From Bacteroidales bacterium (lineage in GTDB: Bacteria > Bacteroidota > Bacteroidia > Bacteroidales > F082), in the NCBI GenBank assembly GCA_024400305.1, contig JAKSMX010000001.1, forward strand, positions 223,136 through 287,135: 64,000 bases of DNA, read 5' to 3'. Made by a program: the position numbers and the translations under genes. Shown here one piece after another: positions 10,501-18,473 of this stretch. The notes below the pieces were generated by a model that saw nothing but the letters and a program-made list of their open reading frames with translations, made no database searches and was not told where the DNA came from. Each line of letters starts with the position of its first letter. Position 1 is the stretch's first letter.

Positions 10501-10790
10501 ACCACGCATTCTTTGATTGCCGCGAGAGTGTCATTAGGGCAGTCCTGCATCTTGTTGACAAGCACAAGGTCGTCGATTTCCACGCCGACATCAGGGAAAG
10601 TCTTGAAAAATGTTATGTCAACTTTTCCGATGTTATATTCGCATGTGATGAACTTCGACGCATATTTGTTGACCAATGCGGTGGTTCGCTTTGAATTCAG
10701 CACGATGTCAAAGACAACCACCAACACTATGAGAATCAAGCCTATAAGCGAGCCAAGGCTGATAAGCGTTATTTTCAGAGGTTTTTTCAT
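7548..10790 (-). CDS. AsmA-family protein
   Basis: A protein of 1080 residues anchored by one N-terminal membrane segment (ITLISLGSLIGLILIVLVVV, residues 8-27); the rest is predicted periplasmic. The sequence following the anchor (TALVNKYASKFITCEYNIG, KVDITFFKTFPDVGVEIDDL) is the usual AsmA opening. Long stretches of alternating short strands such as DLNGETDITLNSLKAKMNNS fit the repeating beta-groove of AsmA/TamB-like proteins, now thought to move phospholipids between membranes. The C-terminus matches the AsmA_2-like end, with KLRKGKVKNIFKP near 1045. A short acidic insert (GDEEEKEEEKEP, about 140) looks disordered. It lies 17 bases downstream of the lipoprotein gene. The precise substrate is unknown. 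Confidence 0.85.
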   Translation of the reverse strand: MKKPLKITLISLGSLIGLILIVLVVVFDIVLNSKRTTALVNKYASKFITCEYNIGKVDITFFKTFPDVGVEIDDLVLVNKMQDCPNDTLAAIKECVVALNIKELVSNKNIIVNKANLYGGCVNAFFNEKGENNFDIFVSGDEEEKEEEKEPVSYSIDLDKLKLKDVNLSYTDLSSNTNAAVNGMDMTLKVKVDEEAYLGDLYLKINDIDANIADDSTSINSVMEDFKLESGLKYVGDIVECSPKISLGKTDFLMSGNDMISADFDCFAIETQCVMRDFNLLDCSGTGIRIDSVSLSLGEDEYLNDVNVTIDSRSPLRMALKEKDITIGDLSLAVNDLIIGLAGHLAMNEDGIDMNVDVKTNTLEVAKTIDFVPDAVLGDALDGIYADGKLKLNANVAGVYNENSMPVVTADIAFNDGFFEMPEALPFPVRAINTDINAKLDLNGETDITLNSLKAKMNNSSVDVKGKVNDALNESRRCDIRVKADVKTADVKPFIPDDIKVKGTINADVYMKGSVAEVTNMNLSNSQFDVKLALKDLIVNYCDTINLVSNNFNVNVAYPRRVPNENVKKFAQLKVNGTDLVANVSEMMSVNLDDFDISGFVSDIVGGSKQPSVTGEFGFSHLVFNMDDINVDADNTNGAVTMLEQADGGDVSYTAALNSDSLSFSMDGLALNTESMALDARADCDETKEKPLEKWNPKFDIDLSNALVDVDGLDESVIIPSVNMKYNENGLLVEDSRVILGNSDFSLKGEMTNLIEYFNNNELLRGDFRFTSDYTDVSELLGLFSGMGSTDTVAEQTTADTTLVEDDPFIVPLGTDITLHTLINRAKFSDVDVKNIGGDVTVKNGNLVLREVGFTTDAATMMLTAIYKSPRKNNLYAGFDFHLLDIDIAEMIKLVPDIDTIVPMLKSFAGNAEFHLAAETNLKADYSLKYSTLKAACSIEGSDLVVLDSETFKTIKKLLRFDKNTENKIDTLDVQFTLFRNEIDVYPFVVSLDKYQAALYGRHNLDMSYDYNISVLNPPILNLLGLEIKGPDFDNMKFKLRKGKVKNIFKPEKRNFVEEKIMDLKKTISESLKEDLQERY

Positions 10791-10806
10791 ATTTTATAGG
10801 ATTTAG

Positions 10807-11187
10807 TTAATTCACGCGTTTCAGGTTTTCCGTCCTGCGCCATCCGTCGTTGTTATACGAGAACGACGATTCGGTGAGAACCAATATGTTACACATCTGC
10901 GGAAGCGATGCCGAGCCGGAATGGAAGTTTATGATCTGGGTGAACTTGCTTTTGTCGCTGTCCTCCAGCTGCCATGTGAACGTGTCGGCCTCGTCTTCAT
11001 AGACATCATCGTCTTCGTTCCACATTTTGCCGGTGCCGTCGGAGTTGTAAACCTCATAATAGTTCGCCGACACCGATTTCCACCTGCCGACTATCAATTC
11101 CTGATTTGATTCTAAATCGTCCTTTGAGCATGATGTCATTGCAAAAGCCGCAATCAACACCGTAATTATCAATGATATTTTTTTCAT
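10807..11187 (-). CDS. Small lipoprotein with lipocalin-like domain
   Basis: 126 residues from the ATG at 11187; an upstream in-frame ATG at 11205 would add six residues and place charges before the signal peptide, so the later start is preferred. The signal peptide ends in AFAMTSC, a lipobox, so the mature protein is lipid-anchored. The mature text has the short opening motif ELIVGRWKSVSA and a further strand ILVLTESSFSY, the pattern of the small lipocalin-like lipoproteins common in Bacteroidetes. Function is unknown. It is upstream of the AsmA-like gene with a gap of 16 bases and could share its transcript. Confidence 0.75.
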   Translation of the reverse strand: MKKISLIITVLIAAFAMTSCSKDDLESNQELIVGRWKSVSANYYEVYNSDGTGKMWNEDDDVYEDEADTFTWQLEDSDKSKFTQIINFHSGSASLPQMCNILVLTESSFSYNNDGWRRTENLKRVN

Positions 11188-11213
11188 ATTAAAATGATTT
11201 TTCATTTACCATG

Positions 11214-11255
11214 ACAACCCCGCATAAACATCAGATTTACACGGGGTTGTTTTTT
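11214..11255 (+). terminator. Terminator-like hairpin, T-run on the plus strand
   Basis: acaaccccg (11214-11222) pairs with cggggttgt (11242-11250), followed by a run of T. It sits between two minus-strand genes, so its T-run points against them; on the minus strand it has A before the stem and no T after it. It may act mainly on antisense transcription, or be a weak terminator for ridA. Confidence 0.5.
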
Positions 11256-11272
11256 CACTCCACGCTTTTCAA

Positions 11273-11650
11273 TTAAAGAGCTGCTATCATTTCAATTTCA
11301 ATGAGAGCGTCTTTAGGCAGCTGCTTCACTGCGAAAGCGGCGCGTGCCGGGCAGTCGCCCGAGAAATACTTGCCATAGACGGCGTTCATGGCGCCGAAAT
11401 TGGCCATGTCGCTGAGCAGGCATGTTGATTTGACGACGTTGTCGAAGGTGCAGCCGGCCTCGGTGAGGATGGCCTGGAGGTTCTTCATGCACTGTTCGGT
11501 CTGTTCCGTGATGCCGCCTTCCGGGAATGCACCTGTCGCCGGGTCAATCGGGAGCTGACCTGAGATGAATAACATTCCGTTTGCTGCGATGGCTTGGCTG
11601 TAAGGGCCGATGGCGCCTGGGGCGTTCTTTGTTGCAATAGCTTTTTTCAT
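11273..11650 (-). CDS. ridA: RidA family enamine/imine deaminase
   Basis: 125 residues, the normal length for the trimeric RidA/YjgF family, which hydrolyses reactive 2-aminoacrylate and other enamines released by PLP enzymes. Typical marks: APGAIGPYSQAI (residues 10-21), FISGQLPIDPATG, the Asn/Leu-rich TEQCMKNLQAIL, the substrate-carboxylate Arg in CPARAAFAV (about 104) and the closing ALIEIEMIA with the catalytic Glu. It is cytoplasmic. It is downstream of lptD on the same strand; the ridA/lptD/amidase/mce neighbourhood is a familiar arrangement in Bacteroidales. Confidence 0.95.
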   Translation of the reverse strand: MKKAIATKNAPGAIGPYSQAIAANGMLFISGQLPIDPATGAFPEGGITEQTEQCMKNLQAILTEAGCTFDNVVKSTCLLSDMANFGAMNAVYGKYFSGDCPARAAFAVKQLPKDALIEIEMIAAL

Positions 11651-11726
11651 TTTTCTATATTTTTAACGTTTAACATTCTTACGGATGTGGAACCGCTACG
11701 CGGTTCTCCCTTCACCTTTTTTCCTT

Positions 11727-11752
11727 CCACCTAATCACCTATCTCACCTAAT
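11727..11752 (-). repeat. TTAGGTG word tract at the lptD 3' end
   Basis: Read on the minus strand this is a series of taggtga/gattaggtgg words directly at and after the lptD stop. Similar words fill the intergenic spaces at 16660-16680, 20650-20672 and 37035-37090. A small hairpin gaaccgc-tac-gcggttc lies just beyond at 11690-11706. Confidence 0.5.
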
Positions 11753-14540
11753 AATTATCGCGATAGTCCTTCTTCTTGGTCAGCTTCAGGTCCTGCAACG
11801 CCGCCGCCTTTATGTTGATCTGGAAATTCCACGATTTATATGTCCCGTAAGGGATGACGTTGAATCGCATCTCCCAGCAATGCAGGTCACGGTAAATGGT
11901 GAGTGATGTGTATGAAAGCTTTTTCTGTTCAAAATCGTAACCTGTCTGCGCCGAGAACTTCCATTTCGGTGAGAGGTTGATGTCGCCCCTGACACCAAGT
12001 GTCTGGACTGTCCTCCGGAAATCTTTCGTGACGTAGTTGATGTATGTCGGCGTGTTTGTGATATTCAGGCTGTAGCTCAACGACAGCGACCATTGCGTGC
12101 TCCAGTCAACGTAACCGCCCGGATTGCTCATGATGTCATTCATCTCCTGCTCGGAGGCGTTCGGCGATGTCTTGGGCTTGGTCTCCCCTCCTTTGTTCTT
12201 TTTCTTCTTAAACGTCTCATTATTAAGAGTATAGTTCGCGCTGAAGTTCCAATTCACGCTTTTCTTTCTGAAAAGACGTCTGTTCACCTCCCACTCGAAC
12301 TTGTTGATGTTCTTCGTGCCGGTGGCGTCGAGTGCGTAAGGGTCCCACGTGCTTGAATACTGTATGGAGAAGTTCTTGAAAAGCGTCGTCCTGCCGCTCA
12401 TCGAGAGGTACGACCAGTTGAGCGAGTCTTTCGCGATGTCGTAGCTTCCTGAGAATGAGAAGCTTTCGATAAGTGCGATCTTCTTCATTCCTGTGACGGT
12501 GTCTTTTCTCGACGGCACTTTTATTTCAAGATTGTTGCCGAAGCTGTACGTCACGCGTCCGGATTCGGCGCTCGGCGGCGAGCCGTAGAGGCTGCCTTCG
12601 TAATAGCTGTACAGACGTTGTATGCCGCTGCCATCGACATAATGGCCGTAGCTGTTCCAGAAGTCGGTGCTGAAGTCGGGGTTGTACGAGAACCCAATCG
12701 TCGGGGTGAACACGTGGCGTATGGCGCGGACCGGGCCTTTTTTGAAGTTCAGCATTCCATAGATCTTCGTGCTGAAGTTACTCGACACGTCGAACGAGAA
12801 CACGTTGCGGAAGTCACGGATAGTGTCGGTCAGGACACGGCCGCCGCCGGCAAGCGAGGTGTCGGCCTCCCACGACTTGTTGATATATTGGAAATACATC
12901 CTGTCGGTGAAGTTGGCCGATGTCGTCCACGACAGGTATTTGAACAGTTTCACCGGGATGTTGAGCGGCACGCGGTGCTGGAATCCGTTTTGCAGACAGT
13001 CGGTCCACCCGGGTTTGAAGATGAGCGAGTCGGCCATGCTCACGGTGTTCTTACCGCTCATCGAATAGCTGAGGTTGATGTCCTGATACCAGTGTTTCTT
13101 TCCCGGCTTGCCGAGTTTCTTGAACGGGTTGACGCGGTTCATGGTGAGCGACACTTCCGGAAGCGTCACCGTCATGATGTGCGTCAGGGTGTTCTGGCTG
13201 TGGCTTCCGTTCACGGTGAGATAAAACATGTCGTTGGCGAGACTCGTCTGGTACGCCACACTCGACTGGAACGTGTTGCTCAACTGTTCGTTTGTCGAGA
13301 TGGCATTGTATTTGTTATAGTTGGAACTCACGATATAGACGTCCGCCGAGAACGACGACCTCGGTCTGGCTTTCGGGTCCTGTTTATGCACCCAGCGCAC
13401 CTTGAAGTCTGTGCTTTTCGAGTAGTCGGAGGAGCCTTTGGTGCCGATTTTGTTCACGGCGTAGCTTCCTGCGAACGAGCCGCTGTAGCTGTAACGTTTG
13501 TTGTACCTGAATGTCGGCTTCACCGCCCAGCTCCCGCGGGTGTAGATGTCGGCGAGCACCTCCAAATCCATGTAGTCGTTGATGGCCCAGTAGAAGCCCA
13601 TGTTCTCGAAATAGAAGCCGCGGTTCGCCGACTCGCCGAACGACGGTATCAGCACGCCGGAACGCTGTCCCTTGGAGTTCGGTATCAGCGCGAACGGCAC
13701 CGCCAGCGGCAACGGCGTCTCGGCGAGCTTGACATACGCCCACTTCGCCACGATCTTGTCATCGGGGATGACACGCGCCTTGGCGAACTGGAACTCGAAA
13801 TGCGGATGCGTCTGGTTGCTGCATGTCGTGAACGAGCCTGAACGTATGTTGATGGAGCCGTCATCCATCTTCTTGATTTTGTTCCCGTGGATATAACCCT
13901 GCGACTCCTCCGTGAAGACCTTGGTGATGATGCCTTTCTTCGTGTCGAAATTGAAAGTCATCTCTTCGGCCATGTATTTGCTGCCATCCTGCGAGAACAC
14001 CGGCGTCCCGGCAAGCCTCCCGGTCGAATCCGGCATCCCCTTGGCGAACACGGTGTGATCCTCAAAGTTGAAGACGATGCAGTCGGCCTCGATGGTGATG
14101 TCGTCGTATTTCACCTGCGCATCACCGTAATAATAAATCCTGCTGTGCTTCAGGTCCTGAATCACCGAATCGTTGCACGACCTGTCAATCTGGTTGTCGA
14201 TGGCGGATTTCTTCTCATCTTTCGCAGGAATCGTCACGGAAACGGTGTCGCCAACGGCGGTTGTGTCTAACAAAACCATCGAATCATTACTTGAAACCGA
14301 ATCATTTTTCACAGCTGAATCAGAGACAAACAGCATGTCAGTCGGTGAAATTGTGTCTTTTTTGATGAGAGAGTCACTTCTCAAATCATGAATTTCATTT
14401 CCGTCATCGGAAGCATTTTCCGATTTATCATACTGATTATCAGTCAAATGTATAAACCTATGACTTCCGCATCCCATCATCGCAATGACAAGCGTGAAGA
14501 AAAAAACAACAAAAAGTTTATATGTATATGGTCTGTACAA
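11748..14540 (-). CDS. lptD: LPS-assembly protein LptD homologue
   Basis: About 930 residues; an outer-membrane beta-barrel that inserts LPS into the outer leaflet. The N-terminal OstA-like domain (about 120-250) reads RIYYYGDAQVKYDDITIEAD and is followed by ADCIVFNFEDHTVFAKG. The LptD core begins with RSGVLIPSFGESANRGFYF (about 300), then many amphipathic aromatic-ended strands. No ATG exists before the signal peptide. TTG at 14540 gives YRPYTYKLFVVFFFTLVIA, and TTG at 14573 would lie at or before the likely transcription start (-7 box tatctttg at 14585-14578), so 14540 is chosen. The signal ends in MMGC, suggesting lipidation, which is unusual for LptD. It is divergent from the amidase gene. 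Confidence 0.88.
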   Translation of the reverse strand: MYRPYTYKLFVVFFFTLVIAMMGCGSHRFIHLTDNQYDKSENASDDGNEIHDLRSDSLIKKDTISPTDMLFVSDSAVKNDSVSSNDSMVLLDTTAVGDTVSVTIPAKDEKKSAIDNQIDRSCNDSVIQDLKHSRIYYYGDAQVKYDDITIEADCIVFNFEDHTVFAKGMPDSTGRLAGTPVFSQDGSKYMAEEMTFNFDTKKGIITKVFTEESQGYIHGNKIKKMDDGSINIRSGSFTTCSNQTHPHFEFQFAKARVIPDDKIVAKWAYVKLAETPLPLAVPFALIPNSKGQRSGVLIPSFGESANRGFYFENMGFYWAINDYMDLEVLADIYTRGSWAVKPTFRYNKRYSYSGSFAGSYAVNKIGTKGSSDYSKSTDFKVRWVHKQDPKARPRSSFSADVYIVSSNYNKYNAISTNEQLSNTFQSSVAYQTSLANDMFYLTVNGSHSQNTLTHIMTVTLPEVSLTMNRVNPFKKLGKPGKKHWYQDINLSYSMSGKNTVSMADSLIFKPGWTDCLQNGFQHRVPLNIPVKLFKYLSWTTSANFTDRMYFQYINKSWEADTSLAGGGRVLTDTIRDFRNVFSFDVSSNFSTKIYGMLNFKKGPVRAIRHVFTPTIGFSYNPDFSTDFWNSYGHYVDGSGIQRLYSYYEGSLYGSPPSAESGRVTYSFGNNLEIKVPSRKDTVTGMKKIALIESFSFSGSYDIAKDSLNWSYLSMSGRTTLFKNFSIQYSSTWDPYALDATGTKNINKFEWEVNRRLFRKKSVNWNFSANYTLNNETFKKKKNKGGETKPKTSPNASEQEMNDIMSNPGGYVDWSTQWSLSLSYSLNITNTPTYINYVTKDFRRTVQTLGVRGDINLSPKWKFSAQTGYDFEQKKLSYTSLTIYRDLHCWEMRFNVIPYGTYKSWNFQINIKAAALQDLKLTKKKDYRDNY

Positions 14541-14552
14541 GATTTTTTTATC

Positions 14553-14585
14553 TAATTTTGTAAAATATTTCAATCTGCAAAGATA
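14553..14585. promoter_or_regulatory. Overlapping divergent promoters, lptD and amidase
   Basis: Plus strand taattttg (14553-14560) and minus strand tatctttg (14585-14578) both match TAnnTTTG. They face apart within 33 bases, so the two envelope genes share a control region and the two polymerases should compete. The positions fix the starts as 14593 for the amidase and downstream of about 14573 for lptD. Confidence 0.7.
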
Positions 14586-14592
14586 CAGTATT

Positions 14593-15753
14593 ATGAGTTA
14601 TAAACCATTATTTTTTATATTAATATGGAGTATTTTTCTTTTCACTCCTGATATTCAAGCACAAACAGGTAAAATCAAGACCGTTGTCATCGACCCCGGA
14701 CACGGCGGGAAGGACTGCGGGGCGGTCGGAGCGAAATCCTACGAGAAGAATATCACGCTGAAAATCGCTTTGAAGACAGGCGATTACATCAAGAAGAAAT
14801 ACCCTGACGTGAAAGTCATCTACACGAGAGACGACGACTCCTCCGTTGACCTTTACGAGCGCGCGGACATCGCCAACCGCAACAATGCGGACGTCTTCAT
14901 CTCCATCCACTGCAACTCCATCTCCAACTCGCCGAAGACCGGCGGCGCCGAGACATACGTCATGGGAGCGCACCGCGACGCCGCCAACCTCAACGTCGCA
15001 AAGAAAGAAAACGCCTCAATCCTCTATGAAGACAACGCCGACGAACATTACGGCGGCTTCGACCTGAACAGCACCGAGGCCTACATCGCGATGAGCTACA
15101 TCCAAAGCGAATATAAAGATGAATCGCTTCAACTTGCGGAATATGTTCAGAATGAATTGGTTAACAAAGCCAAAAGAGGCGACAGAGGCGTACAGCAAGC
15201 CGGATTTCTGGTGCTTTACAAGACAGCGATGCCCTCGATTCTCGTCGAAATAGGTTTCATCTCCAATCCCAAAGAAGAGAACTATCTGACAAACGACAAC
15301 GGACAATCGTACATCGCATCGGCGATTTACCGCGCGTTCTGCACCTACAAGACAAACTACGAAAAAGAGGCGCAGTCGGTTTATGACATGGCATCAACGG
15401 AGCCAAAAACCGGAACAGAAACAAAAACCGAAGCCGAACCGAAAGCCGAACCGAAACAGGAAGAGAAAATCATCGCCAAGGCAGAACAAGAAACCCAAAC
15501 CGTTGTTAAAGACGAAACAAGTGTGGTTTACAGGGTTCAATTTGTTTCAAGAAGCTCAAAGGTCGCGAATCCGGAAGCCACGTTCAAAGGTCTGAAAGAC
15601 ATATATTTTTACGAATACAAAGGATTGATAAGATACACGGCGGGTTGTTTCAGCACAAAAGAAGAAGCGGAGAAATACCGCAGGGAGGTCGTCTCGAAAA
15701 AATACAAGGACGCCTTCGTCGCCAAATTTGAAAACGGTAAAAGGGTAAATTAA
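14593..15753 (+). CDS. N-acetylmuramoyl-L-alanine amidase with SPOR-like end
   Basis: 386 residues from the ATG at 14593, chosen because an earlier in-frame start would precede the promoter box. The signal peptide ends in PDIQAQ (about 26). The Amidase_3 zinc hydrolase domain (about 30-260) shows VVIDPGHGGKDCGAVG, the second ligand region FISIHCNSISNS, and ILVEIGFISNPKEENYL with the catalytic Glu. It cleaves the amide bond between N-acetylmuramic acid and the stem peptide in the periplasm. A Lys/Glu/Thr/Pro linker (about 265-310) joins a C-terminal SPOR-like domain (YRVQFVSRSS, about 315-386) that may bind denuded glycan at the division site. It is followed by the MCE gene with one base between. 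Confidence 0.93.
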   Translation: MSYKPLFFILIWSIFLFTPDIQAQTGKIKTVVIDPGHGGKDCGAVGAKSYEKNITLKIALKTGDYIKKKYPDVKVIYTRDDDSSVDLYERADIANRNNADVFISIHCNSISNSPKTGGAETYVMGAHRDAANLNVAKKENASILYEDNADEHYGGFDLNSTEAYIAMSYIQSEYKDESLQLAEYVQNELVNKAKRGDRGVQQAGFLVLYKTAMPSILVEIGFISNPKEENYLTNDNGQSYIASAIYRAFCTYKTNYEKEAQSVYDMASTEPKTGTETKTEAEPKAEPKQEEKIIAKAEQETQTVVKDETSVVYRVQFVSRSSKVANPEATFKGLKDIYFYEYKGLIRYTAGCFSTKEEAEKYRREVVSKKYKDAFVAKFENGKRVN

Positions 15754-15754
15754 A

Positions 15755-16660
15755 ATGGAAAACAAGAGAAAATCCATCATCATCGGGCTTTCGTTCGTCG
15801 GCGCCCTCATTTTGTTCATCTGGGGTTACAACTTCCTGAAAGGCAAGTCACTGCTCGAAGAATATCCTTATTATTACGCTGTATATCAGAATGTTGACGA
15901 ACTTGCGCCCGCAAACAAGGTCCTCATAAACGGCATGTTTGTCGGACAGGTTGAAGAACTGTTTTTCAACCCGAAGAAAGACGGCACGATAATTGTGAAG
16001 TTCACCGCGAGCAGAGACATCCGCATTCCAGCCGACAGCAAGGCGTGCATCACCGGCTCGCTTCTCGGCTCCAAATCAATCAACATCTTACTCGGAAACT
16101 CAACACTCGACGCCAAGCTCGGCGACACGCTCGCATCAGGCATCGACAACGGAATCACCGAGATGATCTCGGCGGAACTGATGCCGCTCAAAAACAAAGT
16201 CGAGACATTGGTGATGTCAATCGACACCCTCGTCGGCAGCCTCAACTCGGTCATGGACGCGACGACACGCGCCGACGTGAAAAAAGGCGTGAACGACCTT
16301 TCCGCCTCACTCAACAACCTAAACAAGATTTCAAATGACCTGCAACAAATCATGAATTCCGAGAAAGGCAACATCACCGGCATCGTTGAGAACGTCGGAA
16401 ACATCTCGGAAAACCTTTCGGCGGTGAGCGACTCACTTGCACAAATCAAATACAATCAATTGGTTGCATCATTGCAGTCAACAATCGACAACCTCGATGT
16501 CATCACCACGAATCTCAAGAACGGCGAAGGTTCCGCCGGGCTTCTGCTCAGCAACGATTCGCTTTACATCAACCTCACGAAAACCGTTGACAACCTCGGC
16601 GTCCTGATCAAGAAGATCGAGGAGAACCCGAAGAAATACATCAGGGTAAAGGTGTTTTAG
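15755..16660 (+). CDS. MCE/MlaD family lipid-transport protein
   Basis: 301 residues. One N-terminal membrane anchor (IIIGLSFVGALILFIWGY, 8-25) is followed by a single MCE domain (about 40-115: VYQNVDELAPANKVLINGMF, VGQVEELFF, ITGSLLGSKSINILLG). The C-terminal half is a long helical region rich in Asn, Leu and Ser (DLSASLNNLNKISNDLQQI). MCE proteins form hexameric rings for phospholipid movement across the periplasm. Its ATPase and permease partners are not next to it here. The ATG is one base after the amidase stop, so the two are translated from one message. Confidence 0.92.
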   Translation: MENKRKSIIIGLSFVGALILFIWGYNFLKGKSLLEEYPYYYAVYQNVDELAPANKVLINGMFVGQVEELFFNPKKDGTIIVKFTASRDIRIPADSKACITGSLLGSKSINILLGNSTLDAKLGDTLASGIDNGITEMISAELMPLKNKVETLVMSIDTLVGSLNSVMDATTRADVKKGVNDLSASLNNLNKISNDLQQIMNSEKGNITGIVENVGNISENLSAVSDSLAQIKYNQLVASLQSTIDNLDVITTNLKNGEGSAGLLLSNDSLYINLTKTVDNLGVLIKKIEENPKKYIRVKVF

Positions 16661-16726
16661 GTGATTGAGGTGGTTAGGAGTGCGCCATCCACTTTCTACT
16701 TTATAACTTTATGAACTTTATAACTA
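16660..16726 (+). repeat. AGGTG words plus GCGCCA/ACTTT word tract
   Basis: ttaggtgattgaggtggttagg (in two words) is followed by gtgcgccatccacttt and then actttataactttatgaac words. The second half matches the element at 18400-18470 almost word for word. Confidence 0.55.
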
Positions 16727-18310
16727 CTAAACAGCCTCCCACTCGACGATATTCTTCTTCTCTGAAGAGAAATTAACTCCGATGCGGAACAGTTTCCGCT
16801 TGTCGGCGGCGTAAGGCTCGGCGTAGCCTTTGTCATCAATCTGCTTCAACGCTTCGGCGGCGGTGCCGTCAAGCTTGAACTCGAAGATATAAACGTAGTC
16901 GTTTGTCTCAACGATGATGTCGGCGCGACCGCGGGAGTTTTCTTTTTCCGTCAGGATGGTGTAGCACGACAACAGATTGAATATCAGGTATAATGTGTAA
17001 TGGTAGTGGCTCTCGTAGCTCCATGCGCGTTCCTGGTAGTTGGCGTCGTAAGGGATGCCGCCGAAGAAGCCGGTCAACGCGTCGCGCATGTCGTCAAGGC
17101 GGCACTCGCCGAGCATGTCGCTGATGTCCATGACCAAGCAATTCGTACCGCCGTGGCTGTCGTTGAGGTAGTCGTTGGCGAGCAGGTCAACGAAACCGTT
17201 CCTGACCTCGTTGTTAGGGAAGTCCAATTTGTAAAGCCCCTTCCTGCCGTCATAGCCTTTTATCGTGAGGTAGCCGCTCTGGTAAATCATGGCAAGGGGG
17301 TCTTCGGTGTCGGCCTTGTAGTCCATGAAATATTTCTTCGCGTACTGCTTGCTCAATATCTCCTGAATGTTCGTCCTGTTGCGGTCAAGCAGCTTCATCA
17401 GGTACGTCGGAGTGCCGGATGCGAACCAGTAGTCATCTATTTTCCTGACGTTCAGCGCATTCAGCACGCTGTACGGGTTGAAGATGTCGAGCATCACCTC
17501 TTTCGACGACTCTTCGTCCCACGCTCCCTCGGAGAAATGGTAGCCATCGTATTGCTTCTTGAGCAGCACATACATCTCGTCTTTCGTGCAGCCGTGTTTT
17601 CTCGCCATCGCCGCTATCTCAGAATCGAAATATTCAACAAGTTCATCCTTCGTTATGCCGCACAGCGCATCGAACCCGCTGTCCATGCTGATGTCCTCCG
17701 GCTGGTTGAAGCCGCTGAACACGCTCACCTGCGAGAATTTCGTCACGCCTGTGAGAAGCACGAAGCGGAGATGCTCATCGGCGACCTTGAACGTTCCGTA
17801 GAATTCCTTCAGCACGGCTCTGTTTTGAGCCTCCACAGGATCCATCAAGACATCGAGAAGCGGCTTGTCATACTCGTCGATGAGAACGACGCACTTTTTG
17901 CCAGTTTTTCTGTGGGCTTCGGCGAGGATTTTTGAGAAACGGAGACCCAATTTGTCGTATTTGCTCTCAACCCCATACAATTCCTCCCAGTCGTCCAAAT
18001 ACGATGAGATTGTCTCCTTCAGACCTTCAGGATCCCCAAAGCCGCCTTGTGCGAAATCTATCCTGAACACCGGATATTTCATCCAGTCCTTCTCCAATTC
18101 CTCAATCTTCAGGCTCTTGAAAAGCTCCCTCTCGCCTTTGAAATAGCTTTCCAATGTTGATATTAACAATGATTTGCCGAAACGCCGCGGGCGGCACAGG
18201 AAACAGATGTTTTTCTGCGCGAGGCTGTAAACGAGGGCGGTCTTGTCAACATAGACCATGCCCTCTTCGATGATTTTTCTGAACGTCTGGGTTCCGATAG
18301 GGTACTTCAT
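16727..18310 (-). CDS. AAA-ATPase-like / PD-(D/E)XK nuclease-domain protein
   Basis: 527 residues from the ATG at 18310; earlier in-frame codons lie upstream of the -7 box at 18341-18334 and are rejected. The protein begins MKYPIGTQTFRKII, the usual opening of the AAA-ATPase_like family. It has Walker A RRFGKSLLIS (about 35), Walker B CVVLIDEYDKPLLD (about 145) and a C-terminal PDDEXK_9-type region with RADIIVETNDYVYIFEFKLD (about 480). The family is heavily expanded in gut Bacteroidales, often as many near-identical copies, and its role is unknown. It has its own promoter and inverted repeats upstream, and looks like a mobile single-gene unit. Confidence 0.88.
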   Translation of the reverse strand: MKYPIGTQTFRKIIEEGMVYVDKTALVYSLAQKNICFLCRPRRFGKSLLISTLESYFKGERELFKSLKIEELEKDWMKYPVFRIDFAQGGFGDPEGLKETISSYLDDWEELYGVESKYDKLGLRFSKILAEAHRKTGKKCVVLIDEYDKPLLDVLMDPVEAQNRAVLKEFYGTFKVADEHLRFVLLTGVTKFSQVSVFSGFNQPEDISMDSGFDALCGITKDELVEYFDSEIAAMARKHGCTKDEMYVLLKKQYDGYHFSEGAWDEESSKEVMLDIFNPYSVLNALNVRKIDDYWFASGTPTYLMKLLDRNRTNIQEILSKQYAKKYFMDYKADTEDPLAMIYQSGYLTIKGYDGRKGLYKLDFPNNEVRNGFVDLLANDYLNDSHGGTNCLVMDISDMLGECRLDDMRDALTGFFGGIPYDANYQERAWSYESHYHYTLYLIFNLLSCYTILTEKENSRGRADIIVETNDYVYIFEFKLDGTAAEALKQIDDKGYAEPYAADKRKLFRIGVNFSSEKKNIVEWEAV

Positions 18311-18333
18311 AATTGTGATGTTTTTTTCAGGCT

Positions 18334-18341
18334 GCAAAGAT
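18334..18341 (-). promoter_or_regulatory. Promoter -7 box of the AAA/PDDEXK gene
   Basis: Minus-strand tatctttg, 24 bases before the ATG at 18310, preceded by an A/T-only stretch. Confidence 0.65.
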
Positions 18342-18355
18342 AAAAAAAAAGTTTG

Positions 18356-18470
18356 AAAGTTTGTAAAGTACCTGACCATGAACTGACCCACAAGGAAGAA
18401 AACCCTCTTGCGCCAGCCACTTTTTTATGAACTTTACAAACTTTCTACTTTATAGCTTTATGAACTTTCG
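18356..18470. repeat. Inverted repeat and dispersed hairpin-element relative
   Basis: aaagtttgtaaagt (18356-18369) is the exact inverse of actttacaaacttt (18431-18444). Between them lies gaaaaccctcttgcgccagccac, a relative of the element at 1744 and 58311. The right side continues as actttctactttatagctttatg words up to the end of the dipeptidyl peptidase gene. Confidence 0.7.
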
Positions 18471-18473
18471 ACC

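Noticed and set aside
12618-13841. Plus-strand frame of 407 codons
   Set aside because: It lies fully opposite lptD and has the Arg/His/Val/Glu-rich composition of an antisense shadow. The same holds for 6222-7427, 19383-20567, 17000-17935 and 36049-37056.
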